A stretch of 64,000 bases of DNA from Eubacterium sp. (GTDB taxonomy: Bacteria; Bacillota; Clostridia; Oscillospirales; Acutalibacteraceae). The stretch's first letter is position 1. Each line of letters opens with the position of its first letter. Positions 26,862-36,800 of this stretch are shown here, piece after piece. The DNA lies in NCBI GenBank assembly GCA_017463985.1, contig JAFUEH010000020.1, forward strand, positions 83,298 through 147,297, in the 5' to 3' direction. Made by a program: the position numbers and the translations under genes. The notes below the pieces were generated by a model. That model was given only the letters and a program-made list of their open reading frames with translations, was not told where the DNA came from and ran no database searches.

Positions 26862-29800
26862 ATGTTTGATATTATCAAAAAAATAGAGAAAAATGCGGCA
26901 GAAAATCCAAATAAAAAAATCGTTTTTGATCCGAAAGGCAGCTATACTTATGCCGAGCTGAAAAGCCTTGCAAGAAAAATTGCAGGCAAGCTCAACAGGC
27001 TAGGCATCGGTGAGGGCGATTTTGTAACGATTGAGCTCCCAAGAGAGAGAATATACGTTGCGGCGATGTACGGCGCCGTGCTTTCAGGGGCAGGCTATGC
27101 GCCGCTTTCTCCCGAATATCCCGAGGAAAGACTGGAATACATCAGGGAAAACTGTAAGGCAAAGGCGATTATTAACGAACGCTTTTTAAGGGGTATTGAA
27201 AGCGAGGCGGAATTTGCTGTTGCCGACCGCAACCCTGCTTCACCTGCGTTATTGATTTATACCTCCGGTTCAACGGGAAAGCCAAAGGGCGTTTTGCACC
27301 ACTACGACAGTATGTGCGATTCTGTTTACCGTTACGGCGATATTGTCGGATTGGCTGAGGGATCGACGGTTGCCCTCAATGCGCCGTTTACATTTATTGT
27401 TTCGTTGTTGGATATTGTCTATCCTCTTACAGCAAACATGGCAGAATTCATCATCCCATACAGCACGATGAGAGACCCGGTGCTGCTGGCAGATTTCGTT
27501 AACGAAAATAATATTAACCATCTTTTCATCAGCCCTAAAATCCTGAAAATTTTTCAGCCAAAGGGCCATTCACTGAAAAGCGTCTATACAGGAAGCGAAA
27601 GAGTATCAAACATCTATTTTGATGATTTTGACGTGATAGTATTCTATGGGCAGAGTGAATGTGCCGGCACGCTATCCTTTTTAGTTGACAAGAAATATGA
27701 AAACACGCCTATCGGCAAGGCTGCTGACGGCGTTGCTATGTATGTACTGGACGACAACGGTAACGAGGTCGAGGAGGGCGAACTTTGCCTGACAGGCACC
27801 TTCGCCTCTTGCTATCTTGGGTTGGAGGAGCAGTCCAAAAAGACCTTTGTTCCTAACCCGTTTGAGAGCAGAGACGGCCATAAAAATATGCTTAAAACGG
27901 GCGATATTGTGAAGCTTGGCGAGGACGGAAACGTTATTTTCCTCAACCGCCGTGACTGGATGGTAAAAATCAACGGTCAGCGTGTGGAGCCCGGCGAAAT
28001 TGAAGCCATCATCAAAAATACAGACGGCATTTTTGATGCTGCCGTCAAGGATTTTAAAAATCAGTACAACCAGGTATATTTGGTTGCTTACTATGTTGAA
28101 AATGAGCCTATTGACGCAGAAGACATTAGACGTGCTATCGCTAAAAAACTGCCGTCGTATATGATTCCGGCTTTCTTTGTGAAGCTGGATAAGCTACCTG
28201 TTAACCAAAACGGCAAGCTTGACAGAAGCGCTCTTATGGCACCCGAGGCAAGCGATTTCAGAAGCGAATATATTGCGCCAGAAACAGAGCTGCAAAAGGC
28301 AATCTGCGAGGCGTTTGAGAAGATATTAGGCCTTGAGAAGGTCAGTGTTGAGGATGATTTCTTTGCCCTTGGCGGTGACTCTATTAAGAGCGCGATGGTG
28401 TGCGCAGAATGTGCGCTTTATCGCCTTACCTCTGCGGATATATTTGCCGGAAAAACGCCGAGAGTCATCGAACGTATTTTGCTTGAAAAGGCCTCCAAAA
28501 ACGCCGCCTCCGAAACAAAAGAAAGAAAGAGAATTTACCCGCTTACGCCGATGGAAAGGGGTATGTATCTTGAACAGAAGCTCAATGAAAGCAGCACTAT
28601 TTACAACCTAAATGTTGCCATAACCTTGGAGGGCCCTGAAGTTGAGACTGTTAAAGCGGCGATTGACAAGGTGTTTATGGCGCACGAGGCGCTTCATTCC
28701 ACTTATGGTGAGGAGAACGGACTACCTGTCAGAATTTTAATGAATACGCTTCCCGAAATCAAGGTCGTGGAAGGTAAGCGCATTGACGAGGTAATGCAAA
28801 TTGTTGATACAAAATTGGAGCCGTTCAATCTTAACGACGGTATTCCTGCGCGTTCAACGCTTTATCCGCTGGCGGACGGAAAAATCATTTATCATCTTGA
28901 AATACATCATATCGCTTTTGACGGCGGTTCTGCGCAACCGTTCTTTGACGAGTTAATGGCTGCTGTTCAAGGTAAGGAAATCAAGCCTGCCGGTATAGAG
29001 CTTTCCGATCTATATGAGGACGCCCTAAACGCTGACAACAGCAAGGGAATGGCGTTTTATAAGGAGCTTTTCAGCGACGGCGTACCTGTTAACGATATGC
29101 CGATCAAGGGCAAAAGACCGAAGGTGCATCCGCTGGGAGACACAGAGCTTTCCTTCACTTATACTACAGATGAGATAAAGCGCATTGACCTGGCGGCAAA
29201 GAAGTACCAGATGACTGAGTTTGAACTGATTTTTTCTGCTGCTGCAATGGTGCTTGGAAAATACACTGCAAGCGAGGATGTTGTACTGGGTATTCCGACG
29301 AATATGCGTCCTGCGGGAGCGGAGGGCGTGATCGGTATGTTTGTGAATACGGCGCCCGTTCGTATTAAGCCTGAAAGGCAGCAAAAGATAAACGATTATC
29401 TTTCCGGTGTCAGCGAAGCGGTCAGGAACGCAACCTACGGTGCTTCGCTGCCGTTTGAGGAGATAGTCGGTGAGTTTGCAAAAACAAGGGATGAATCGAG
29501 AAATCCGATTTTCGATGTCAGCGTCAATTATCATTATCTCCCTGATCAATATGAGGGCGACGGCATAACCGCGTCACTGTATGTACCGCTTCAAAAGATG
29601 AGCAGGGATTTGGGAATTGTGATCGTCAAAAGAGGTAACGAACTCAAATTCACCATTCAGTATTCCTCGCTTTTGTTTGACGCTACGGTTGTAGAAAATT
29701 TTGCTGAGCAGTTAAGAGCAACCCTCACGGTACTTACAGAGGGTAGCGCCAAAACAGTTCGCGATGCCCTCGCATTGCCTGCGCCTCAGCTTCAGGCTCT

Positions 29801-32786
29801 TGAAAAATTCAGCATTACCGCCGAAAGCGAAATGAGCGAAGGCTTGCTTCATCAGCTGTTTGAAAAAAATGTTCGGGAAAATGAAAACAAAATCGCCTTA
29901 ATTGCCAAGGACGGCACGTTTACTTACGGCGAACTCAACAAAAGAGCAAATGTTTTAGCCAATAACCTTATCGCAAAGGGCGTAAAGGTTGGCGATAGCG
30001 TAGCGCTTTTACTCCCCAGAAGGAGCTGCTTCTTCGCCGCGTTGTTCGGCGTTAACAAGGCAGGCGCGGCGTTCATACCTTGTGATCCGCAGTATCCTGC
30101 CGACAGAATCAATCATATCATAACCGATTCAGAGGCTGCCTTTATCATCACCACAGAGGACAAGTTAGCAGATTATCCGAGCGAAAAGGCGATTAATATT
30201 GATGAACTGATGATCGGCGATGATACGGAAAATCCGAATGTGCCGATGAGCGATGATGAGCTTTCCTATATGATTTACACCTCCGGTTCAACCGGAAAGC
30301 CAAAGGGCGTTATGCTCCGTCATCAAGGCATTTGTAATTATCTGAATCCTCATCCTGCCAATATCCATATTCACCGCATTAAAGAGGCAGTGGGCAACTA
30401 CCTGTCAGTGACAACAGTTTCCTTTGATATGTCCTTTAAGGAGCACTGTGCGGCGCTTTGCAACGAGAAAACGCTCGTGTTCACCTCGGAGGACGAGATG
30501 AATGATCCGAGGGCGCTTGCAGAGATGATGCAAGAATATGATATTGACTGCATTAATGCAACACCCTCAAGGCTGGCGCAGTATATGGAATACGCTCCGT
30601 TTACCGAATCGTTAAAAAGCTGTAAACTGATTATGTCGGGCGGCGAGGCTTATCCGTTGTCGCTTCGTGATCACCTTAAAGCTGCTGCACCGCAGGCAAT
30701 GATTGTGAATACCTACGGACCGACGGAAATCACTGTTTCCTGTAATGCGGGCGATTTGACGAATGCAGAATATGTCACCGTCGGCAGACCGCTTTTGAAT
30801 TACAAGGAATATATTGTTGATAAGTTTGGCGATTTGGCGCCTTTCGGCGTAATCGGTGAGCTTTATATCGGCGGCGTCGGCGTTGCAAAGGGCTATAAAA
30901 ATCTGAAAGAAAAAACCGAGCAGGCGTTTGTTGATTTTAACGGTCAAAGGATGTATCGCTCAGGCGACTACTCCAAGTGGGACAAAAACGGTTTTGTCCA
31001 GATTTTAGGCAGATTGGATAATCAGGTTAAGCTGCGCGGACTGCGTATTGAGCTTGGAGAAATCGAAGGCTTAATTGCCGCTCAGCCGTACATTAAGAAT
31101 GCGGTTGTTGTCATCAAAAAAATTAACAATCAAGAAAATCTTTGCGCCTATTTTACGGCGGAAAAAGAGATTGATATTAATGCACTGCGTGAGGAGCTGA
31201 AAAAGCATTTAACGCATTATATGGTGCCTACGGCGTATCTTCAGATGAATGAAATGCCCGTCACGGCAAACGGTAAAACCGATATTAAGAACCTTCCCGA
31301 GCCGATTGCCACTGCAGTCAACGAATATGTTGCTCCCGAAACCGAGCTTGAAAAATTCTTCTGCGAAGTGTTTGAAAAAGCGCTGAAACTCGATAAAGTT
31401 GGTGCAACGGATGATTTCTTTGAGCTTGGCGGCAGCTCGCTGGTTGTTACCTCGGTTGTCGTTGCGGCCAGCGAAAAGGGATATGATTTAACCTACGGCG
31501 ATGTTTTCAAAATGACGACGCCGAGAGCGTTGGCACAGCTCTTTGGAAAAGGGGAGAAAGCCTCCACCGGTCTGTTTGATTTTGAGGACTATGACTATTC
31601 GGCCATTAACGCGCTGCTTGATAAGAACACGGTCGAGTCTTTCATCGGCGGTGATATGCGTGAGCTCGGTAATGTGCTGATAACGGGTGCTACGGGCTAT
31701 ATGGGCGCGCATCTGCTGGCGCAGTATCTTGACGAGGAGAAGGGCAGGGCATACTGCCTGATCCGCAAGGGCGAATTTAAGTCAGCCAAGAGCCGCTTGC
31801 AGGCCATGATGTTCTATTACTTTGACGATAAGTATGTTGAGGAAATTGAGCACCGCGTTGACGTGCTGGACGGTGATGTTACCAATTATGCCTGCTTTGA
31901 ACCGTTTGAAGAGCTTGAAATTAATACGATTTTTAACTGTGCGGCCAATGTAAAGCATTTCTCGAGCGGAACGGATATTGAGGATATCAACGTCGGCGGT
32001 GCCGTGAACTGCGTTACGCTTGCCGAAAGGCTCGGCGCAAGGCTGATTCACTTCTCAACGATTTCTGTCGGCGGAACCACGGACGATTTATCAAAGCTTT
32101 CCAAAAAGGTACTTGACGAGCAGGCGTTCTACTTCGGTCAGGATTTGGATAATAAATATATTTCTTCCAAGCTGATGGGCGAAAGAGCCGTGCTGGAGGC
32201 TGTTGCTGACGGAAGAATTGACGGTAAGGTGATCCGTGTCGGTACGCTGTCAGCAAGAGAGTCTGACGGTGAGTTCCAGATTAACTTCCTGACAAATAAT
32301 TTTATGGGAAGACTGCGCTCGTATAACCTGCTCGGTTGCTTCCCGTACAGTATGATCGAAAATCAGACCTGTATGGGCCCGATTGATGCCTCCTGCAGGG
32401 CGTTCCTCAAGCTTTCCAAAACGCCGAAGGCTTGCTGTCTGTTCAATGCGGTCAACAACCACACCATACCGCTTGGCGATATTATCCGCCAGATGAATAA
32501 AAACGGTATGAATATTCGCTTTGTGGAGTACAGTGAATTTGTGGATGCGCTGACAGAGGCGCAGCAGGATGCGGAAAAGGCTGCTATCCTTTCAAGTATG
32601 ACGGCGTATATGGGACACACCTCGGAAAAGCAGGTGATCACCGTGCCGTTTTCCTCGCATTATACCACGCAGATTCTCGCAAGGCTCGGCTTCTTCTGGA
32701 ACGCCGGCGGTGAAGAATATGTTAACCATTTTATCAATTCCTTAAGAGGCTTCGTCTTCTTTGATAAGGATAACCTGAACCGATGA
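26862..32786 (+). CDS. Two-module NRPS with terminal reductase (A-PCP-C-A-PCP-R)
   Basis: A 1974-residue nonribosomal peptide synthetase. Domains in order: A1 (1 to about 475; YTSGSTGKPKG near 130); PCP1 with FFALGGDSIKSA, Ser near 506; C (about 550-985) with HHIAFDGGS near 682; A2 (about 1000-1465; YTSGSTGKPKG near 1138, FDMSFKE, NTYGPTE); PCP2 with FFELGGSSLVV near 1523; and a thioester reductase from about 1600 with NADPH motif TGATGYMGAHLL and catalytic YISSK near 1765. Reductive release gives an aldehyde (or alcohol). This is the domain order of gut-bacterial NRPSs known to make dipeptide aldehydes and pyrazinones. A2 has the amino-acid-binding Asp, but A1 has Ile in its place (FIVSLLD for FDxSVWE) and FYGQSE for YGPTE, so the first building block may not be an alpha-amino acid. 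No phosphopantetheinyl transferase or exporter is in the window. TAA of the preceding gene abuts the ATG. Confidence 0.95.
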   Translation: MFDIIKKIEKNAAENPNKKIVFDPKGSYTYAELKSLARKIAGKLNRLGIGEGDFVTIELPRERIYVAAMYGAVLSGAGYAPLSPEYPEERLEYIRENCKAKAIINERFLRGIESEAEFAVADRNPASPALLIYTSGSTGKPKGVLHHYDSMCDSVYRYGDIVGLAEGSTVALNAPFTFIVSLLDIVYPLTANMAEFIIPYSTMRDPVLLADFVNENNINHLFISPKILKIFQPKGHSLKSVYTGSERVSNIYFDDFDVIVFYGQSECAGTLSFLVDKKYENTPIGKAADGVAMYVLDDNGNEVEEGELCLTGTFASCYLGLEEQSKKTFVPNPFESRDGHKNMLKTGDIVKLGEDGNVIFLNRRDWMVKINGQRVEPGEIEAIIKNTDGIFDAAVKDFKNQYNQVYLVAYYVENEPIDAEDIRRAIAKKLPSYMIPAFFVKLDKLPVNQNGKLDRSALMAPEASDFRSEYIAPETELQKAICEAFEKILGLEKVSVEDDFFALGGDSIKSAMVCAECALYRLTSADIFAGKTPRVIERILLEKASKNAASETKERKRIYPLTPMERGMYLEQKLNESSTIYNLNVAITLEGPEVETVKAAIDKVFMAHEALHSTYGEENGLPVRILMNTLPEIKVVEGKRIDEVMQIVDTKLEPFNLNDGIPARSTLYPLADGKIIYHLEIHHIAFDGGSAQPFFDELMAAVQGKEIKPAGIELSDLYEDALNADNSKGMAFYKELFSDGVPVNDMPIKGKRPKVHPLGDTELSFTYTTDEIKRIDLAAKKYQMTEFELIFSAAAMVLGKYTASEDVVLGIPTNMRPAGAEGVIGMFVNTAPVRIKPERQQKINDYLSGVSEAVRNATYGASLPFEEIVGEFAKTRDESRNPIFDVSVNYHYLPDQYEGDGITASLYVPLQKMSRDLGIVIVKRGNELKFTIQYSSLLFDATVVENFAEQLRATLTVLTEGSAKTVRDALALPAPQLQALEKFSITAESEMSEGLLHQLFEKNVRENENKIALIAKDGTFTYGELNKRANVLANNLIAKGVKVGDSVALLLPRRSCFFAALFGVNKAGAAFIPCDPQYPADRINHIITDSEAAFIITTEDKLADYPSEKAINIDELMIGDDTENPNVPMSDDELSYMIYTSGSTGKPKGVMLRHQGICNYLNPHPANIHIHRIKEAVGNYLSVTTVSFDMSFKEHCAALCNEKTLVFTSEDEMNDPRALAEMMQEYDIDCINATPSRLAQYMEYAPFTESLKSCKLIMSGGEAYPLSLRDHLKAAAPQAMIVNTYGPTEITVSCNAGDLTNAEYVTVGRPLLNYKEYIVDKFGDLAPFGVIGELYIGGVGVAKGYKNLKEKTEQAFVDFNGQRMYRSGDYSKWDKNGFVQILGRLDNQVKLRGLRIELGEIEGLIAAQPYIKNAVVVIKKINNQENLCAYFTAEKEIDINALREELKKHLTHYMVPTAYLQMNEMPVTANGKTDIKNLPEPIATAVNEYVAPETELEKFFCEVFEKALKLDKVGATDDFFELGGSSLVVTSVVVAASEKGYDLTYGDVFKMTTPRALAQLFGKGEKASTGLFDFEDYDYSAINALLDKNTVESFIGGDMRELGNVLITGATGYMGAHLLAQYLDEEKGRAYCLIRKGEFKSAKSRLQAMMFYYFDDKYVEEIEHRVDVLDGDVTNYACFEPFEELEINTIFNCAANVKHFSSGTDIEDINVGGAVNCVTLAERLGARLIHFSTISVGGTTDDLSKLSKKVLDEQAFYFGQDLDNKYISSKLMGERAVLEAVADGRIDGKVIRVGTLSARESDGEFQINFLTNNFMGRLRSYNLLGCFPYSMIENQTCMGPIDASCRAFLKLSKTPKACCLFNAVNNHTIPLGDIIRQMNKNGMNIRFVEYSEFVDALTEAQQDAEKAAILSSMTAYMGHTSEKQVITVPFSSHYTTQILARLGFFWNAGGEEYVNHFINSLRGFVFFDKDNLNR

Positions 32787-32812
32787 TAAGATTACGGTAT
32801 AGAGGCAAACAA

Positions 32813-32937
32813 ATGCAAAAGACGCTATCCGTAGTGTTTGCCGTTATGATGACACTTACTGCTTTGTCATGCAATGTGTCAATCACGACGGTGTTGCTGT
32901 AATTGATTCTATGGATAGCTTTTGCGTTGAATTTTAA
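32813..32937 (+). pseudogene. Remnant of an L,D-transpeptidase lipoprotein gene
   Basis: This 165-bp gap holds a broken gene. From ATG 32813 a lipoprotein-like signal sequence is readable (MQKTLSVVFAVMMTLTALSC). Shifting frame, bases to 32937 read FVMQCVNHDGVAVIDSMDSF before a stop, which lines up with the C-terminus of the intact L,D-transpeptidase at 52582 (YVMQHVDENTVVVIDTFEAL). The simplest explanation is a large internal deletion joining the start of a lipoprotein gene to the end of a transpeptidase gene. A 39-residue peptide could still be made from the fused frame. Confidence 0.55.
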
Positions 32938-32950
32938 TGGAGGATAAAAA

Positions 32951-33712
32951 ATGAAGAAATCAATTTTTGTATTATTTTTAACGATTGTCCTGTCGCTTTC
33001 TTTGGTAGGCTGTGGCAATACAGCATCAACTGATAGCAAGGAATCTGATACAGAAATCGCTCAGACTGCGGTTACGCCCGAGATGGATTCCTCTGATTTT
33101 GTACTGCTGACAGACGTAGTGCCCGACGCGATTTTAGAAATCCGTTATTACTCTACTTACAATTTTGTCGGCGACAGAATTGACGGCTATGAGCAGCCGA
33201 TTGCATTGTTAACAAAAGAAGCAGCCGATGCTCTTAAAAACGCAAGTGACGAGTTAAAAGAAAAGGGCTATCGACTGAAAATTTATGACGCATACCGTCC
33301 TCAAATGGCAGTAACGCACTTTATGAATTGGGCAAAGGATGTTGACGATACCAGAATGAAGGCGTATTTTTATCCTGAGCTTGACAAATCGGTGTTGTTC
33401 GATCAGGGTTATATTGCTGAAAAGTCTGGACACAGCCGCGGCAGCACAGTTGACCTTACGCTTTTTGATATGGAAACCGAAAAAGAGGTTGATATGGGCG
33501 GCACCTTTGATTACTTCGGAGAGTTGAGCCATCCCGATTATACAGACGGTATCACAGAGGAACAGTATAATAACCGTATGATTCTACGCGAGGCAATGCT
33601 GAACAACGGCTTCAAGCCGCTCGAGGAGGAGTGGTGGCATTTCACCTTGAAGGACGAACCGTATCCCGATACCTACTTTCAATTTCCTGTCAATGAAAGC
33701 GCAGTTAAATAA
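32951..33712 (+). CDS. VanX-like D-Ala-D-Ala dipeptidase, lipoprotein
   Basis: A 253-residue secreted zinc dipeptidase. The signal peptide ends in the lipobox LVGC (residue 21). The family core has the catalytic Arg in YDAYRPQMAV near 115, zinc ligands in SGHSRGSTVDL (His near 160, Asp near 167), and the base Glu plus third ligand His in EEWWHFTL near 223-226. All residues needed by VanX are there. VanX cleaves D-Ala-D-Ala dipeptide; being outside the membrane, this one more likely acts on wall-derived peptides. ATGGAGGATAAAAA precedes the ATG. It lies in the NRPS transcript and has a cytoplasmic paralogue at 45454. Confidence 0.88.
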   Translation: MKKSIFVLFLTIVLSLSLVGCGNTASTDSKESDTEIAQTAVTPEMDSSDFVLLTDVVPDAILEIRYYSTYNFVGDRIDGYEQPIALLTKEAADALKNASDELKEKGYRLKIYDAYRPQMAVTHFMNWAKDVDDTRMKAYFYPELDKSVLFDQGYIAEKSGHSRGSTVDLTLFDMETEKEVDMGGTFDYFGELSHPDYTDGITEEQYNNRMILREAMLNNGFKPLEEEWWHFTLKDEPYPDTYFQFPVNESAVK

Positions 33713-33813
33713 GAAATGATGCTGACTTGAAAAGAAAGTAAATTAGCAATAAATCTTCGCCTTTTTGGTAAAGAAAAATAACCGATGACAAACTACGATA
33801 AAGAGGTAACCGG

Positions 33814-36800
33814 ATGAAAAAAACATTAACTCTATTGCTGGCAGTAATCATGCTGGTATCGGCGTTCCCGATCAGCGTTTATGCTTCGTTTCAGTACGAG
33901 CATAATCCGATGGATAACCCGAAGGCTGCGCAGGATATTATTGAAAATCCTGACGCGGTTTACGGCTATTCACCTAATCCCGACTCCACAAGGCTCGGTG
34001 CTTATGCCGACGCGATTGATTGGACGGACGAAACGCAGGTGGCAGAAGCGAGAGAAATCCGTGCCACCTATCACGCGGCCAATCAAGAGCAATACCAAAT
34101 CATTGAGGAGGGGCTGAATAACGGCGATTCGCTCGAAACGATTGCCCGTACTGTCAGCACCAGACGCAACGAAATTCGATTAGAAGCCTGTGCTGATGAT
34201 CCTGAGGGCTTGGCGCTTGTGAAGCAAAGTAATCTTGATACTTACGGCGACGAAAACGGCCCCACGCCCGATTATCTTTATGAAAAATACGGCTCGTGGC
34301 AGACGGTCATTGAAAAGGCGTGCAGTACTAATGCCGGTATGGACGCCTGTCTTGGCTTCTATGATGAATACTATTACACCTACGGCTTAGAAACTGATGA
34401 AGAAATTGACGAGGAGATACCCGTTGATATTTCCGATAACGGTATCCCTGTTGTCTCCCTCACGATTGATGAGGAGGAATTCACGAAGGTGATCGAAAGC
34501 GTTGAACATGAATACAGAGCCGAAACAGGTTCCATCAGTATAACCGTTCCCGATGGATACACGGGTGAGTTCAGCGATACCGCGCTTACCGACCTGGAGG
34601 ATCTGCAGCTGGAATATATCAGAGGTAGAGGTAATTCTACTTGGATGACCGAGAAAAAGCCGTTTAAATTCAAGCTGAAAAAGAGCACGAACCTGCTTGG
34701 CATGGGCAAGGATAAGCACTGGGTGCTGCTGGCAAGTGCCTTCGACAATTCGCTTTTGAGAAACAGGCTTACCGGCTATATCGGCAGGGAGTTCGGCTTG
34801 GAATTTACGCCACAATTTGTGAACGTTGATTTTGTCGTCAATGGGGAATACCAAGGCAGCTATGTCCTGGCGCAGCAGGTAAGAGTCAGCAAAACGAGGG
34901 TGAATATTGACGAGCTGACGCCGGAGGACAACGAGGAGCCGAACGTTACCGGCGGCTATCTTCTGAGCCTGGAGCCTTATGCAGATGAAGCGGAAGAAAA
35001 TGTTTTTTTAACCGATCACTATGTAAGATTTCTGAGCAATTCCCCTGAGTTTACGGAAGACGAGGACGGCACACCGGAGCAGAGAGCCTATATTGCCGAT
35101 TTCCTGCAAAAAACAGAAAATGCCATTTACGGCGAGGATTTCTGCGATGAAAACGGCGTTCACTATTCCGAATACATGGACGTCACCTCCGCGGCGAAAT
35201 ATTGGCTGGTGAATGTCATTTTTAAGAACTCAGACGCCTTTGTAACGCCCAGCACCTATCTCTATAAAAAGAGAGATACCGATACCGAAATCGGCAAGCT
35301 CTATTGGGGACCGCTGTGGGACTTCGATTTAGCCTATCCCGATGATGGAACCGAGGATGATTTCAACTTCGCCGGGATGGAGTGGCTTGATTATTTAAGA
35401 GCCAACGATCCCACCTTCCAAGCGGCGCTGAAGGAGGAATGGCAGAAGCTTGATCCGATTATCACCGATATCGTGAAGGACGGCGGTGTGCTGGATGCTT
35501 ATGAAAGCGAAATTGCAGCGTCCTGGGAGGATAATTTCGCGCTTTGGAAACATAACGATTTTCGCAAAGACCCGACCACGCTGGAGGACGCCGTAGAGGA
35601 AATCAGAACCTTTGTGACGGCAAGACAGCGCTGGGTCAACGAAAACATTGATGAAAAAATCGGCAAAGTGTATTTTACGGTAACCTATATCGTGGATGAC
35701 GAGGTGTTAAGAACCGAGGTGAACCGCTGCGGCATCGGCGGCTTCGCTCTTTGTTATCCCTTAGCCGACGAGGTGCCGCAAAAGGAAGGCTATATTCTCA
35801 AAGGCTGGCTGGATGAAAACGGAAATGATCCTGTTTTTATGGATGACATGGAAGACGATATTACCCTCTATGCCTACTACATTAGCTTGGACGACGCCGT
35901 TTTTGCCGAAAAGCTCTATCTGGATGCCTATGAGCAGTGGGTGGATGTCAACGATGAGCTTTACGTGCTGGATTACGAGACATTCCCGATCTTTTCTGAC
36001 GTGGCAGAAATTACGACAGAATCCTCCGATGCAGCGGTTGTGGAGGCAGACGGAAAATATCTTTGGCTGCACGGTACCGGCGATGCGGATATTACGGTAA
36101 TGCTCAACGGCAAAGAAGCCGCACAGCTTGTTTTGCATATCTATGACGGAAATGAAATCGAACCGGGTGGTCTAGAATCGATTACGCCCGAAAGCGATAC
36201 ACTGGTAATCAAGCAAGGCGAAACTGGCCAAATGAAGCTGAGCCTTGCGCCGCAGCCGGCGATGATGTATATGCTGGAATATACATTTGAAGATGAGACG
36301 ATTGCCGATGTCGACGTCTTCGGTGTGATGACGGCGAACGCCCCGGGAACCACCACCGTCACGGTGACGGACGCTTTCAGCAATATCTCGGCACAGTTTA
36401 CACTGATCGTGGAGGGTCATGATACGGATGCGTACTACGCTGCGCTGGCTGAGGCGAACGCCCTGATGGAAACGGATTTGTCACAGTATGAGGACAGCGA
36501 CGAATTTTTGGAAGCCGTATCCGATGCGCAATCGGACTTTGCTTATGCAGTAACGCAAGCGGACGTTGACGCGGCAACGGCAAGAATCATCGCGGCGATT
36601 GAAAACCTCAAGAAGGGCTACATTGAGCCAGAATATAAGGGTACTTGCAATATCGTCGGTCTTGACGGTGTGCTGATTCAAACGAACGGCGAAGCGGAAT
36701 ACGAAGCGCAGTATGACGAAAAGGTCTACCTGCTTGCTCCTGATGCCGATGCAAAGTTTGCCTACACGAACGCCGACGGCAGCGAGATTTACGCTTACCT

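Noticed and set aside
32783-32902. A genuine 39-residue lipopeptide gene after the NRPS
   Set aside because: It is explained better as the fused remnant of a transpeptidase lipoprotein; no ribosome-binding site fits its ATGs well and the second half is out of frame with recognisable homology.
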